The position numbers were made by a program, and so were the translations under genes. From NCBI RefSeq assembly GCF_001552215.1, contig NZ_BCQT01000004.1, forward strand, positions 186,001-250,000: DNA of 64,000 bases, given 5' to 3'. Origin of the DNA: Actinomadura macra NBRC 14102. Lineage in GTDB: Bacteria > Actinomycetota > Actinomycetes > Streptosporangiales > Streptosporangiaceae. The notes under the pieces were generated by a model. That model saw nothing but the letters and a program-made list of their open reading frames with translations, did not search any database and was not told where the DNA came from. Each line of letters starts with the position of its first letter. The first letter of the stretch is position 1. This document shows positions 25,244 to 38,783 of the stretch, piece after piece.

Positions 25244-27867
25244 CGCCCGTCAGAGTCCTCGGTGTCGAGAGCCTCGGCGCGCCCGCGCCGGGTGCCCTGC
25301 TGGATCGACGACATCATCGTCCGCAGTTCCTCCGGTGAGCGGTCGGGGCGCGGCTCCGGAGCGGGCGGGGCGGCGGCCTCCTCCCGCAACTGCGAGGCGA
25401 GGTTCTCCTGCTTGACGCGCTTGGGCAGCGGCGGTCGCTCGGCGGCACCGCCGGCCGCGCCGGGAGGCCGCCGCCTCACCTCGCGGGGGGAACGCGGGAG
25501 GCGCTGCGGCGTGGACCGCGTCCGGTCCAGCTCCATGTCGTAGGAGGGGTCGGGCTCGGGCGGCTCGCCCCAGGCCGCCGGTGTCTGCCGCTGCGGCGGG
25601 ATCGGGCCCTGGAGGGGCTCCGCGAACACCGGGCGCGGGCCCGTCGTCCCGGACGCGCCGTCCGGTGGCGGACCCTCGAACCAGACGTTGTCCTGCCGTC
25701 CTGCGGCCGCCGGCGGTTCCGCGGGGTCGGCTGCGGGGGGCATGGCCGGCTCGGGGGTTCCGGGCGGTTCGGCGGCGGCGTGCCGTCCGGAGGGCAGTTG
25801 CAGCACCGAGCCGCCCTGGCCGACCTCGGACGGCGCGGCGTGCCGCCGGTCGCCGACGACCGCGCCGACGGGGACGAGCGCGTCCTCGGCGCGGCGGGTG
25901 GTGAGCGCGCGGGCCCCGGCGGCCGCCGGCCCCTCGCCGTCTCCGCGGACGACGAGGTCCTCCGGCAGCAACACGATCGCGGTCATCCCGCCGTAGGGGG
26001 AGGTCCGCAGCGTGACCTTGATCCCGTGCCGGCGCGCGAGCCGTCCGACGACGAACAGCCCGAGCTGCGCGCTGTCGGACAGGTCGAACTCCGCGGCGCT
26101 GGCGAGCCGCTCGTTGGCGGCTGCGAGGCTCGGCTCGTCCATGCTGAGACCGCGGTCCTCGACCTCCAGCGTGTAGCCGTGCGAGACGGCCTGCCCCTGC
26201 ACCTGCACGTTGGTGTGCGGCGGCGAGAACGCGGTGGCGTTCTCGATCAGCTCGGCGAGCAGATGGATCACGTCGGCGACGGCCGGGCCGACGATCGCGG
26301 CGCGGCTCATCGGCGCCACGTTGACGCGGGTGTAGTCCTCGACCTCGGACGCGGCGGCGCGCGCCACGTCCACGATGGCGACGGGGCTGCGCCAGCCCCG
26401 GCCGGGCGGCTGCCCGGACAGGATGATCAGGCCTTCGGCGTGCCGGCGCATGCGGGTGGCGAGGTGGTCGACGCGGAACAGGTCCTCCAGGTCGTCGGGG
26501 ACCTCGATCCGGCGCTCCATCGCGTCCAGCAGCTTGAGCTGGCGGTGCAGCAGCGTCTGGCTGCGTCGCGCGAGGTTGACGAACACGTCGCTGACGTTGC
26601 GGCGCAGCGTCGCCTCCTCGACCGCGCTCTGGATCGCGGTGCGCCGGGCGGCGTTGAACGCCTCGCCGACCTGGTCGATCTCGCGGGTGCCGAACGCCAG
26701 CGGCGGCGCCTCGGCGGCCACGTCGACCTCCTCGCCGCGGCGCAGCCGGCGGATCACCCCGGGCAGCCGCGCGTCGGCCAGGTCGATCGCCTCGCGGCGC
26801 AGCCGGGCCAGCTCGCGGATGACCGAGCGGGCGACCCAGACCGCGATGACGAGGGAGGCGGCCACCGCGACCAGCCCGAGCGCGCCCGCGAGGACGACCC
26901 GCAGGATGATGCCGTCCGAGATCGGCTTGGCGCGCTGCTCGGCGCTCGCGGACACCGCGAGCTCCAGGCCGCGCAGTCGGGTGAGGTTGGAGTCGGCGGT
27001 GGTCTTCCACAGCGTGCCGGGTGTGCCGGTGGCCCTGACCTGACGTGCGGACCCGACGAACCGGTCTTCCAGGGCGCGGAGCCGGCCGTACTCGGGCATC
27101 CCGACCACGCGCTCGTAGTAGGACTGGTCGGACGGGCGCAGCTCCGCCGCCGCGAACCCGTACAGCGAGCGCTGCGTCCCGACGAGCTTGACGAACTGGG
27201 CGTGCTCGATCGGGGTCATCCGGCCGGCGGCGAGCGCGCCGGCGATGAGCGCGTCCTCCTGCGCGAGCGTCTCGCGGGCCCGGGTCAGCGACGCCTGGTT
27301 GCGCGCGTCCTTGGCGACCTCGGAGTTGTCGAGGGTGGCGAGCGAGCCCTGGAGCGACCCGACGTCGGCCAGCAGCGCGCTGTAGTCGGCGAACGCGCGG
27401 GGACGGCCGGTGGCGCCGGAGTCGATGGCGCGGCGGCCGGCGGCCAGCGCGTCCAGCCCGCCGATGATCTTGTCGGCGAACCGGCGGGCCTGCGCGGGCG
27501 CCGCGTCCCGGGCGCCGGGGTCGCGGACGAGGGTGCGGAACAGCTCGGCCTGCCGGTCGGTGACGAGCCGCCCGGACTCCATCGAGGCGCGGTCGCCCTC
27601 GGCGTGGCCGCCGAGGTACACCATCGACAGCCGGCGCTCGTTCTGCAGCGCGCTGCCGAGCGCGCCGGACGGGTAGCCGTAGTGGTCCTGGACGGTCTCG
27701 ACGTGCCGGAGGTTGAGCCCCTCCCCGAGCGCGATGCTCGCGGCGAACGCCCAGAGGACGCCGAGCGAGACCACCGAAACGGTGACCATCAGGACGACCT
27801 TGAAGCGGATGGATCTGAATCGTGCGGCCTTCCGGCCCGCCCTCCGGCGGCCGGGGTTTGAGTCCAT
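25240..27867 (-). CDS. cvnA: conservon sensor kinase with nitrate/nitrite-sensing domain (CvnA-like)
   Basis: A membrane sensor of about 875 residues. The first membrane helix (about residues 22-45) leads to a NIT-type extracytoplasmic domain (about 50-310), then a second helix (about 320-345) and a HAMP-like linker. A histidine-kinase-like ATPase follows (about 420-640: LLAELIENATAFSPP and RTSPYGGMTAIVLLPEDL). A long Pro-rich disordered tail follows and ends with the conserved CvnA motif LPKRVKQENLASQLREE and RSPEELRTMMSSIQQGTRRG. No clear H-box is seen, as usual for CvnA. It heads the operon; the ATG at 27867 was preferred over a GTG at 27888. Confidence 0.9.
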   Translation of the reverse strand: MDSNPGRRRAGRKAARFRSIRFKVVLMVTVSVVSLGVLWAFAASIALGEGLNLRHVETVQDHYGYPSGALGSALQNERRLSMVYLGGHAEGDRASMESGRLVTDRQAELFRTLVRDPGARDAAPAQARRFADKIIGGLDALAAGRRAIDSGATGRPRAFADYSALLADVGSLQGSLATLDNSEVAKDARNQASLTRARETLAQEDALIAGALAAGRMTPIEHAQFVKLVGTQRSLYGFAAAELRPSDQSYYERVVGMPEYGRLRALEDRFVGSARQVRATGTPGTLWKTTADSNLTRLRGLELAVSASAEQRAKPISDGIILRVVLAGALGLVAVAASLVIAVWVARSVIRELARLRREAIDLADARLPGVIRRLRRGEEVDVAAEAPPLAFGTREIDQVGEAFNAARRTAIQSAVEEATLRRNVSDVFVNLARRSQTLLHRQLKLLDAMERRIEVPDDLEDLFRVDHLATRMRRHAEGLIILSGQPPGRGWRSPVAIVDVARAAASEVEDYTRVNVAPMSRAAIVGPAVADVIHLLAELIENATAFSPPHTNVQVQGQAVSHGYTLEVEDRGLSMDEPSLAAANERLASAAEFDLSDSAQLGLFVVGRLARRHGIKVTLRTSPYGGMTAIVLLPEDLVVRGDGEGPAAAGARALTTRRAEDALVPVGAVVGDRRHAAPSEVGQGGSVLQLPSGRHAAAEPPGTPEPAMPPAADPAEPPAAAGRQDNVWFEGPPPDGASGTTGPRPVFAEPLQGPIPPQRQTPAAWGEPPEPDPSYDMELDRTRSTPQRLPRSPREVRRRPPGAAGGAAERPPLPKRVKQENLASQLREEAAAPPAPEPRPDRSPEELRTMMSSIQQGTRRGRAEALDTEDSDGR

Positions 27868-28113
27868 GGGGCGGCCTCGATTTGGCACTTCGGCGGAACT
27901 TTCACTCGGCGGGTGGACGGGTGCGGGGGAACGCAGGAGAGCCTAGAACCGCACGCCGTCATGTGTCGACAGTTTCCAGATCATCACATTAAGTATGCAT
28001 GGATGCCCGAAATGGCCCTACCATCCTTCTCCGTGATGGCTCGTACACGAAAGCGGAGCACGGTACCGGTGTCCGAAATTGGGAGAACACTAGAGCCGAA
28101 AAGGCATCCGAGC

Positions 28114-29310
28114 GTGCCCCGGGCAGTGCGCGGCACCCGCCCGAAACTCGCCTTCGCCGCGTGCGCGCTGGCGGCCGCGGGCACCGTGGTGGGCGGTTGC
28201 AGCGACGGATCCGACGACGAGGCCGTCCTGCCCGAAGTCCCGATGCAGCAGGACGTCGGCGCCGGGGAGGGCCGGCTCGACCTCGTCGTGTGGGCGGGCT
28301 ACGCCGAGAACGGGTCGAACGACAAGAGGGTCGACTGGGTCACACCGTTCACCAGGGCCACCGGCTGCCGCGTCCAGGCGAAGGTCGCCGACACGTCCGA
28401 CTCGATGGTCGCCCTGATGAAGACGGGCCGTTATGACGGCGTGTCCGCCTCCGGCGACGCGAGCCTGCGGCTGGTCTACGGCGGCACCGTCGCCCCGGTC
28501 AACACAGGCCTGCTCGGCGGATACGACGACATCGCCCCGTACCTGAAGAACCAGCCCTACAACTCCGTCAAGGGCCAGATGTACGGCGTCCCGCACGGCT
28601 ACGGCGCGAACATGCTGATGTACCGCACCGACAAGCTCCAGCAGCGTCCCACATCCTGGGACGTCGTCTGGGAGAGAGACTCCCCCGCCGCCGGGCACGT
28701 CGTCGCCTACGACTCCCCGATCTACATCGCGGACGCGGCACTCTACCTCCGGGCGCACCGGCCCGACCTGAAGATCGACGACGTCTACGCCCTGGACGGC
28801 GAGCAGTTCGACGCCGCGGTCGACCTGCTCAAACGGCAGCGCCCCAACGTCAACCAGTACTGGGCGAACTATCTGGACGAACTCCAGTCGTTCAAGAGCG
28901 CCGACAACTACGCCGGGACGGCCTGGCAGGTGACCGCCAACCTGGCGATGACGGAGAAGGCGCCGGTCGCCACCACCATCCCGTCCGAGGGCGCCACCGG
29001 ATGGTCCGACACGTGGATGATCTCGTCCCGGGCGAAGCACCCCAACTGCATGTACAAGTGGATGAGCTGGATCACCACCCCGCGGGTGCAGGCCCAGGTC
29101 GCGCAGTGGTTCGGTGAGGCCCCGGCCAACCCGAAGGCGTGCGCGTACACCGCGAAGGGCTTCTGCTCGACCTACCACGTCGGCGACCCGGCGTTCTACA
29201 AGCGCCTGGCGTTCTGGCGGACGCCGGTGAAGGACTGCGGCGACGACCGGGGCAGCGAATGCGTGGAGTACTCCCGCTGGGCCCAGGCATGGACGCAGAT
29301 CAAGGGCTGA
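28114..29310 (+). CDS. orphan extracellular solute-binding lipoprotein (PotD-like)
   Basis: A substrate-binding protein of about 398 residues. From the GTG at 28114 it has a twin-positive N-terminus, a hydrophobic segment and the lipobox VVGGC. The body follows the spermidine/putrescine (PotD) or iron-binding fold: LVVWAGYAENG, YDGVSASGDASLRLVYGG, GVPHGYGANMLMYRTD, and a Cys-containing tail (CAYTAKGFCSTY, DCGDDRGSEC) that may form disulfides. An in-frame ATG at 28036 would add 26 residues but lacks a ribosome-binding site. No permease or ATPase gene is adjacent, so it either serves a distant transporter or acts as a sensor. Confidence 0.82.
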   Translation: MPRAVRGTRPKLAFAACALAAAGTVVGGCSDGSDDEAVLPEVPMQQDVGAGEGRLDLVVWAGYAENGSNDKRVDWVTPFTRATGCRVQAKVADTSDSMVALMKTGRYDGVSASGDASLRLVYGGTVAPVNTGLLGGYDDIAPYLKNQPYNSVKGQMYGVPHGYGANMLMYRTDKLQQRPTSWDVVWERDSPAAGHVVAYDSPIYIADAALYLRAHRPDLKIDDVYALDGEQFDAAVDLLKRQRPNVNQYWANYLDELQSFKSADNYAGTAWQVTANLAMTEKAPVATTIPSEGATGWSDTWMISSRAKHPNCMYKWMSWITTPRVQAQVAQWFGEAPANPKACAYTAKGFCSTYHVGDPAFYKRLAFWRTPVKDCGDDRGSECVEYSRWAQAWTQIKG

Positions 29311-29389
29311 CCCGCCGGGCCGCCCCGTCCGTGCACGGGCGTCCAGCTGATCTTGGCAGGTTTCTCCCTTGATTTCGCGGGCTCCATCA

Positions 29390-29405
29390 ACTGGTCTAGA
29401 CCACA
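29390..29405. promoter_or_regulatory. DasR operator (dre site)
   Basis: ACTGGTCTAGACCACA matches 15 of 16 positions of the DasR consensus ACTGGTCTAGACCACT, with an intact palindromic core. It lies 24-39 bases before the GH3 hexosaminidase start, where it would block transcription. DasR, the GlcNAc-responsive GntR regulator of Streptomyces, is known to control chitin and amino-sugar genes. Confidence 0.85.
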
Positions 29406-29428
29406 AGGCAACCGGTTTTGGAGGCGGG

Positions 29429-31183
29429 ATGAGGATCGGACGGCGGACCGTGGTGTCCGGCATCACGACCGCGGCACTCGGACTCGCGCTGGCGCCCGTG
29501 GCCGGCGCCCACGCGCAGGCACCGGCGGGAGCGCCGCCCGGCGCGCGGCGATGCGACGCCGGCGCCCACCTCGCCGCGATGACCGACGAGGAGAAGGTCG
29601 GCCAGATGGTCATGGCGGTGACGCATGACGGGCCGGACGGCATGCCCGACGAGGAGACGCGCCGCTCCCTCCAGGACCTGAAGATCGGCTCGGTCATCAC
29701 GTCCGAGCCGCGGACGCCGGGCCTCGCCGCCCGCTACTCCAACCAGGTGCAGCGGTGGGCGCAGGACACGCGGCTGGGCCTCCCGCTGCTGATGTCGGGC
29801 GACTTCGAGTTCGGGACGACCCACAACGTCCGCGAGGGCACCACGCCGCTCCCCAACGCGATGGGCCTCGGCGCGGCGCGCGACCCCCGGTACGCGCGGG
29901 AGGCGGCCGCCATCACCGCGGCCGAGGCCCGCGCGATGGGCTTCCACTGGAACTACGCGCCGGACGCCGACGTCAACACCAACCCGGCGAACCCCATCAT
30001 CGGCGTCCGCTCGTTCGGGGAGCGCACGGACCTCGTCCGGGAACTCGTCGAGACGCAGGTGCGCGCCTACCGCCGCGCCGGCCTCATCGCGACGCCCAAG
30101 CACTTCCCCGGCCATGGCGACACCAAGACCGACAGCCACCTCGGGCTGCCCAGCGTGGAGTACGACCGTGCGACCCTGGACCGCGTCCACCTGCCGCCGT
30201 TCCAGGCCGCCATCGCCGCCGGCGTCGACTCGATCATGACCGCGCACGTCGTCGTGAAGGCCGTCGACCCGGATCTGCCCGCCACCCTCTCCCCGAAGGT
30301 GCTGACCGGGGTCCTCCGGAACGAGATGGGCTTCACGGGCCTCATCGTCACCGACGCCATGGACATGGACGCGATCGCCAAGAACTGGGGCACCCGCGAG
30401 GCCACGGTGATGGCGGTGAACGCGGGCGCGGACGTCATCATGTCCACCGGCGAGTACTCCACGCACGTGGACGCGGTGGAGGCGCTGCTCGACGCCCTCC
30501 GCAACGGCAAGCTGTCCAGGACGCGGGTGGACGAATCGGTGCGCCGCGTCCTCGCGTTGAAGTGCAGGTACGACGTGTTCGGCCACCGGTACGTCGACCC
30601 TCGCGCGGCGGAGCGCGTCTCGGGGAACGCCACGTTCCAGCGCCGTGCCCTCGCCATGGGCGTCGCCGGCACCACCCTCGTCAAGAACGAGGGCGGCGTG
30701 CTGCCGTTCGACCCCGAGTCGGACGCGCGGACGCTCGTCGCGGGCGCAGCACAGGTCGAGCCGTTCGCGCAGGCCGTGGACGACGCGTCCGACGGCCCGG
30801 TGACACGTTGGCAGTCCGCGACCCCCGCACCGACCGACGCCGAGATCGCCGAGGCCGTCCACCGTGCCGCGGACGCCGACCGTATCCTCGTCGCCACCTA
30901 CTCCTCCGGGGGGCTGCCCGCCGGACAGGCGAAGCTCGTCCGCGCCCTGCTGGCCACCGGAAAGCCCGTCGCCGCGATCGGCATCGGCCTTCCCTACGAC
31001 ATCGCCGCCTACCCGGACGTCAAGGGCTACATCGCTACGTATGGGACGACCGCCCGGATCCAGCGCGTCGATCTGACCATGCACAAGGCGGCCGCCGAGG
31101 TCGTCTTCGGCAGGCAGCCCGGCGGCCGCCTCCCCGTCACCATCGCCGGCCTCTACCCGTACGGACACGGCCTGTCCTACTGA
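29429..31183 (+). CDS. GH3 beta-N-acetylhexosaminidase (NagZ-like), secreted
   Basis: A 584-residue glycoside hydrolase family 3 enzyme with an N-terminal signal (RRTVVSGITTAALGLA, possibly Tat) ending near AHAQA. The catalytic domain has KHFPGHGDTKTDSH (residues 224-237), the Asp-His dyad typical of NagZ-like GH3 enzymes that remove N-acetylglucosamine. The nucleophile is Asp309 (GLIVTDAMDMD). A C-terminal GH3_C domain follows (LVKNEGGVLPF onward). A GGAGGCGGG ribosome-binding site directly precedes the ATG. It sits behind a dre operator, consistent with a role in chitin or cell-wall amino-sugar recovery. Confidence 0.92.
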   Translation: MRIGRRTVVSGITTAALGLALAPVAGAHAQAPAGAPPGARRCDAGAHLAAMTDEEKVGQMVMAVTHDGPDGMPDEETRRSLQDLKIGSVITSEPRTPGLAARYSNQVQRWAQDTRLGLPLLMSGDFEFGTTHNVREGTTPLPNAMGLGAARDPRYAREAAAITAAEARAMGFHWNYAPDADVNTNPANPIIGVRSFGERTDLVRELVETQVRAYRRAGLIATPKHFPGHGDTKTDSHLGLPSVEYDRATLDRVHLPPFQAAIAAGVDSIMTAHVVVKAVDPDLPATLSPKVLTGVLRNEMGFTGLIVTDAMDMDAIAKNWGTREATVMAVNAGADVIMSTGEYSTHVDAVEALLDALRNGKLSRTRVDESVRRVLALKCRYDVFGHRYVDPRAAERVSGNATFQRRALAMGVAGTTLVKNEGGVLPFDPESDARTLVAGAAQVEPFAQAVDDASDGPVTRWQSATPAPTDAEIAEAVHRAADADRILVATYSSGGLPAGQAKLVRALLATGKPVAAIGIGLPYDIAAYPDVKGYIATYGTTARIQRVDLTMHKAAAEVVFGRQPGGRLPVTIAGLYPYGHGLSY

Positions 31184-31200
31184 ACCGCCGCCTTCGCAGA

Positions 31201-31232
31201 GGAACGGCGCCCGCTTTCACGGGGGCCGTTCC
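31201..31232 (+). terminator. hairpin after the GH3 gene
   Basis: A 13-bp stem with one mismatch (31201-31213 with 31220-31232) and a loop of CTTTCA, starting 18 bases after the GH3 stop. There is no T-tract. Confidence 0.6.
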
Positions 31233-31399
31233 CTGACGCACTGGGCGTACATGGGTCCGTTGGCCTGCGCCGAAAGGCTCTGCCCCGAAGTCGGATGCAC
31301 AACCCCCCACGGCGGGATGTGCGGTGTCGGAGGCATCCGCGACCGTGAAGTTAGGCGAATCAGGGCAACCGTGCCGTACAGCACACCAAGGAGGACGCC

Positions 31400-31507
31400 A
31401 TGGAACGCCAGGCTCGTATCCGAATCCGCAAACTCGCCACCGTCCGACGTGCAAGACCCGTGAACCTCGACCTGAGGACGCCGTCCGGCCGTGCCCTGCC
31501 GTACTGA
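31400..31507 (+). CDS. small basic 35-residue peptide
   Basis: A 36-codon frame with a near-ideal AAGGAGGAC ribosome-binding site 5-6 bases before the ATG. The product begins MERQARIRIRKLATVRRARP and ends SGRALPY, with about ten Arg/Lys residues and no Cys or acidic cluster. It might be a DNA- or RNA-binding micropeptide, a leader peptide or a chance frame. The strong Shine-Dalgarno is the only real support. It converges with the Cys-rich gene that ends at 31523. Confidence 0.45.
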   Translation: MERQARIRIRKLATVRRARPVNLDLRTPSGRALPY

Positions 31508-31522
31508 CCCCCGCCGCACCGG

Positions 31523-31774
31523 TCACGGCCAGCGGTAGTCGTTGCCCTCGGACGGGACATGGTGCGGCCGGTAGCACTTGCTCGTCACGTGCTCGTCACG
31601 ACAGTCCAGGCACAGATACGTGCGGTGCCCGCGCAGGCCCCGCCCGCGCCCCGAGCACGGCGGGCACATGCACGGCGACCAGCCGACGATGACCCGGCCG
31701 GGCTCCAGCCGGTGGCCCTGCGGACACAGGAACGGCACGTGTTCGCGGGTACGCCCCGCCGGGTTCGCCTGCAC
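31523..31774 (-). CDS. small Cys/His-rich zinc-binding-like protein
   Basis: An 83-residue protein with a likely metal-binding pattern: FLCPQGH, PCMCPPC and YLCLDC, plus later CYRPHH. Paired CxxC-type motifs suggest a zinc ribbon. Similar short proteins occur in actinobacteria without assigned function. The GTG start lies 16 bases from a LexA-box-like sequence, which covers a possible -10 region. It stands alone on the minus strand. Confidence 0.65.
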   Translation of the reverse strand: MQANPAGRTREHVPFLCPQGHRLEPGRVIVGWSPCMCPPCSGRGRGLRGHRTYLCLDCRDEHVTSKCYRPHHVPSEGNDYRWP

Positions 31775-31789
31775 GGCACGACACTCTAC

Positions 31790-31805
31790 TCGAACATATT
31801 ATCGA
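31790..31805. promoter_or_regulatory. LexA (SOS) box candidate
   Basis: TCGAACATATTATCGA matches 14 of 16 positions of the actinobacterial SOS box TCGAACATATGTTCGA. The left half is perfect and the right half differs at two bases. It lies directly upstream of the Cys-rich small gene (start 31774), where a repressor would block transcription. Confidence 0.45.
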
Positions 31806-31856
31806 TCACGAGACCTTCGGAGTGCCGCGCGAGCATCCTGGTGCCGCCACCGGACG

Positions 31857-32882
31857 TCAGTGGTCGCGGTGGGTCATGAGGTGGGCGAGCGTCCGCAGTT
31901 CCGCGGCCGCGGTCGGCTCGGGTTCGCCGGCGTCCAGTTCGGCCAGCCCCTCGGCCAGCAGGATGTCCGCCCGGGCGGACGCCCAGGTGCGGCCGCCCGC
32001 CGCGCCGATCAGTTCGGCGGCGCGTTCGGGCTCGTCACCGGTGAGCGGGGTGTCGCGCAGGTAGAGCGCGGCGAGTTCGTCGCCCGCGGGGGTTCCGGAG
32101 GTGAGGGCCGCGACCACCGGTAGCGACTTCTTGCGGTTGCGCAGGTCGCTGTGCACGGGCTTGCCGGTCACCTCGGGGTCGCCCCAGATGCCGAGCAGGT
32201 CGTCCACGAGCTGGAACGCCAATCCGACCCGCTCACCGAACGCCCGGTACCGGGCGGTCCGGGCGGGATCCGCGCCGCCGTGGACGGCGCCGAGCGCGCA
32301 GGCCCCGCCGAGCAGCGCGCCGGTCTTGCGACCCGCCATGACCAGGCACTCGTCGAGCGTGACGTCGGTGCGGCCCTCGAACGCGACGTCGGCGCACTGC
32401 CCCTCCACCAGGTCGAGGACGGCGCGGCTCAGCACGCGGACGCCGGCGGCGGGGGCGCACCCGCCGGCCAGCGCCTCGACGGCGCCGGCCAGCAGCGCGT
32501 CCCCGGCGAGGATCGCGGCGTTCCTTCCGAACACGGCCCAGGCGGTCGGCCGGTGCCGGCGGGTGAGGTCTCCGTCCATCACGTCGTCGTGCAGGAGCGA
32601 GAAGTTGTGCGCCAGCTCGACCGCGACGGCGGCGGGCAGGGCGGCATCCGCGGTCCCGCCGACGGCCTCGGCCGCCAGCAGCGTCAGCGCGGGCCGGACG
32701 GCCTTGCCGCCCGTCCCGGCGGACGGGCGGCCCCGCTCGTCCCGCCAGCCGAAGTGGAACGCGGCGATGCCGCGCATGGAGCCGGGCATGCCGTCGACGG
32801 AATGCCGCAACGCGGGATCGACCAGGCTGCGGCTCCAGGCGAGGATCTCCCGGCCGGAGCGGGCGGAGGTCTCCACGGGCAT
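31857..32882 (-). CDS. polyprenyl diphosphate synthase in encapsulin/terpene operon
   Basis: A 341-residue trans-isoprenyl diphosphate synthase. Landmarks are GGKAVRP (58-64), the first Asp-rich motif DDVMD (99-103), RKTGALLGG, and the second motif QLVDDLLGIWGDP (about 224-236) followed by SDLRNRKKSLPV. It makes an allylic diphosphate from IPP and DMAPP. Chain length (C15 or C20) cannot be fixed by eye; Phe and Ser occupy positions -5 and -4 before the first motif. It is the last gene of the operon, 35 bases after the second shell gene, with GAGAGGG before the ATG. It would supply substrate to the terpene synthase. Confidence 0.9.
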   Translation of the reverse strand: MPVETSARSGREILAWSRSLVDPALRHSVDGMPGSMRGIAAFHFGWRDERGRPSAGTGGKAVRPALTLLAAEAVGGTADAALPAAVAVELAHNFSLLHDDVMDGDLTRRHRPTAWAVFGRNAAILAGDALLAGAVEALAGGCAPAAGVRVLSRAVLDLVEGQCADVAFEGRTDVTLDECLVMAGRKTGALLGGACALGAVHGGADPARTARYRAFGERVGLAFQLVDDLLGIWGDPEVTGKPVHSDLRNRKKSLPVVAALTSGTPAGDELAALYLRDTPLTGDEPERAAELIGAAGGRTWASARADILLAEGLAELDAGEPEPTAAAELRTLAHLMTHRDH

Positions 32883-32917
32883 GTCGTCCCTCTCGTCAGC
32901 GGGTCGGCTCGACGTCG

Positions 32918-37940
<5,023 letters not shown>

Positions 37941-38242
37941 GTCCACACCACCGATTCATCGCCGGTTCTTCTAGGAATGTGCCGCACGAAAGACGAGTAG
38001 GAGGCAAAGGAGAAAGCACCATTGTTCGACGATGCGCTTCCATTGCGGCCGATCGCCTTGCCATCGGTGAGGCTACACACGGTAATCGCTTGATCGCAAC
38101 GGGCGATCACCCTCACCTCTTCTTTGCCATTGCGCCACACAAGTCCAACCTAAGCGCGATAGCGGACGGACGAGAAAACCCCGAATGGATTGTTCACCTC
38201 GCGCTGACAGCGGCCCCACCAGCAGCTTTCGGCTCGGACGGC
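37941..38242. other. promoter region of the encapsulin-terpene operon
   Basis: About 300 bases without a gene, noticeably richer in A and T than the surroundings, between the first shell gene and the decayed transporter. It must carry the operon promoter, but I could not single out a convincing -35/-10 pair. No CRP-like or dre palindrome was seen. Confidence 0.5.
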
Positions 38243-38709
38243 TCAGGAGCGCGCTCCGGAACCCGCGGGCTCCGGAGCCTCCCTGGTTCCGATCTTGTCG
38301 ATCGGCACCCGGGCCGTCTCCGGGATCATGACGATCGGGAAAACCGCCACGATCGCCACCAAGATCAGGTACTACGCCGGGATGTAGTTGGAGTCCGTCG
38401 TCTTTATCGGCGACCCCACCAGAACGGCCGCGGTGAGGAGCAGCGGTTTCCGGAGGCCGCGGCGATCAGCGCGAAACGAGCGGAGGCTGGCGCTGCCGGA
38501 CTCCCCGGGCGGGTAGAACACCGTCCCGATGATCGAGGTCATGACCCCGGCGCTGAACACGCCGAAGTCGAACCACTCGATGCAGTTGCCCATCGCTGAC
38601 GCGATGACGGCCGGACGGCCCTGTGCGCCGCCGGCAGGTCCGCCTCGTCCTTCTCGAGGTCGATGCCCGCCTGGCCCGATTCCCGATCCGCACCGGAATC
38701 AGCGTTCAT
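38243..38709 (-). pseudogene. decayed MHS-family MFS transporter
   Basis: Three pieces of one metabolite:H+ symporter remain. An N-terminal hydrophilic start (MNADSGADRESGQAGIDLEK) is followed by a one-base shift near 38605. MGNCIEWFDFGVFSAGVMTS and FYPPGESGSASL then mark the first membrane segments of MHS transporters. After about 35 more codons comes an in-frame stop at 38372. Directly after it, in the same frame, YLILVAIVAVFPIVMIPETA is the typical C-terminus, ending in TREAPEPAGSGARS. About 350 residues between are missing. Confidence 0.8.
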
Positions 38710-38783
38710 CCGCCACCTCCGGGTTCCGGTTTGCCCGAAGATCAGCGAAGGTAACGTCAGGGTAGCCCGGCGGTCACTGGCGG

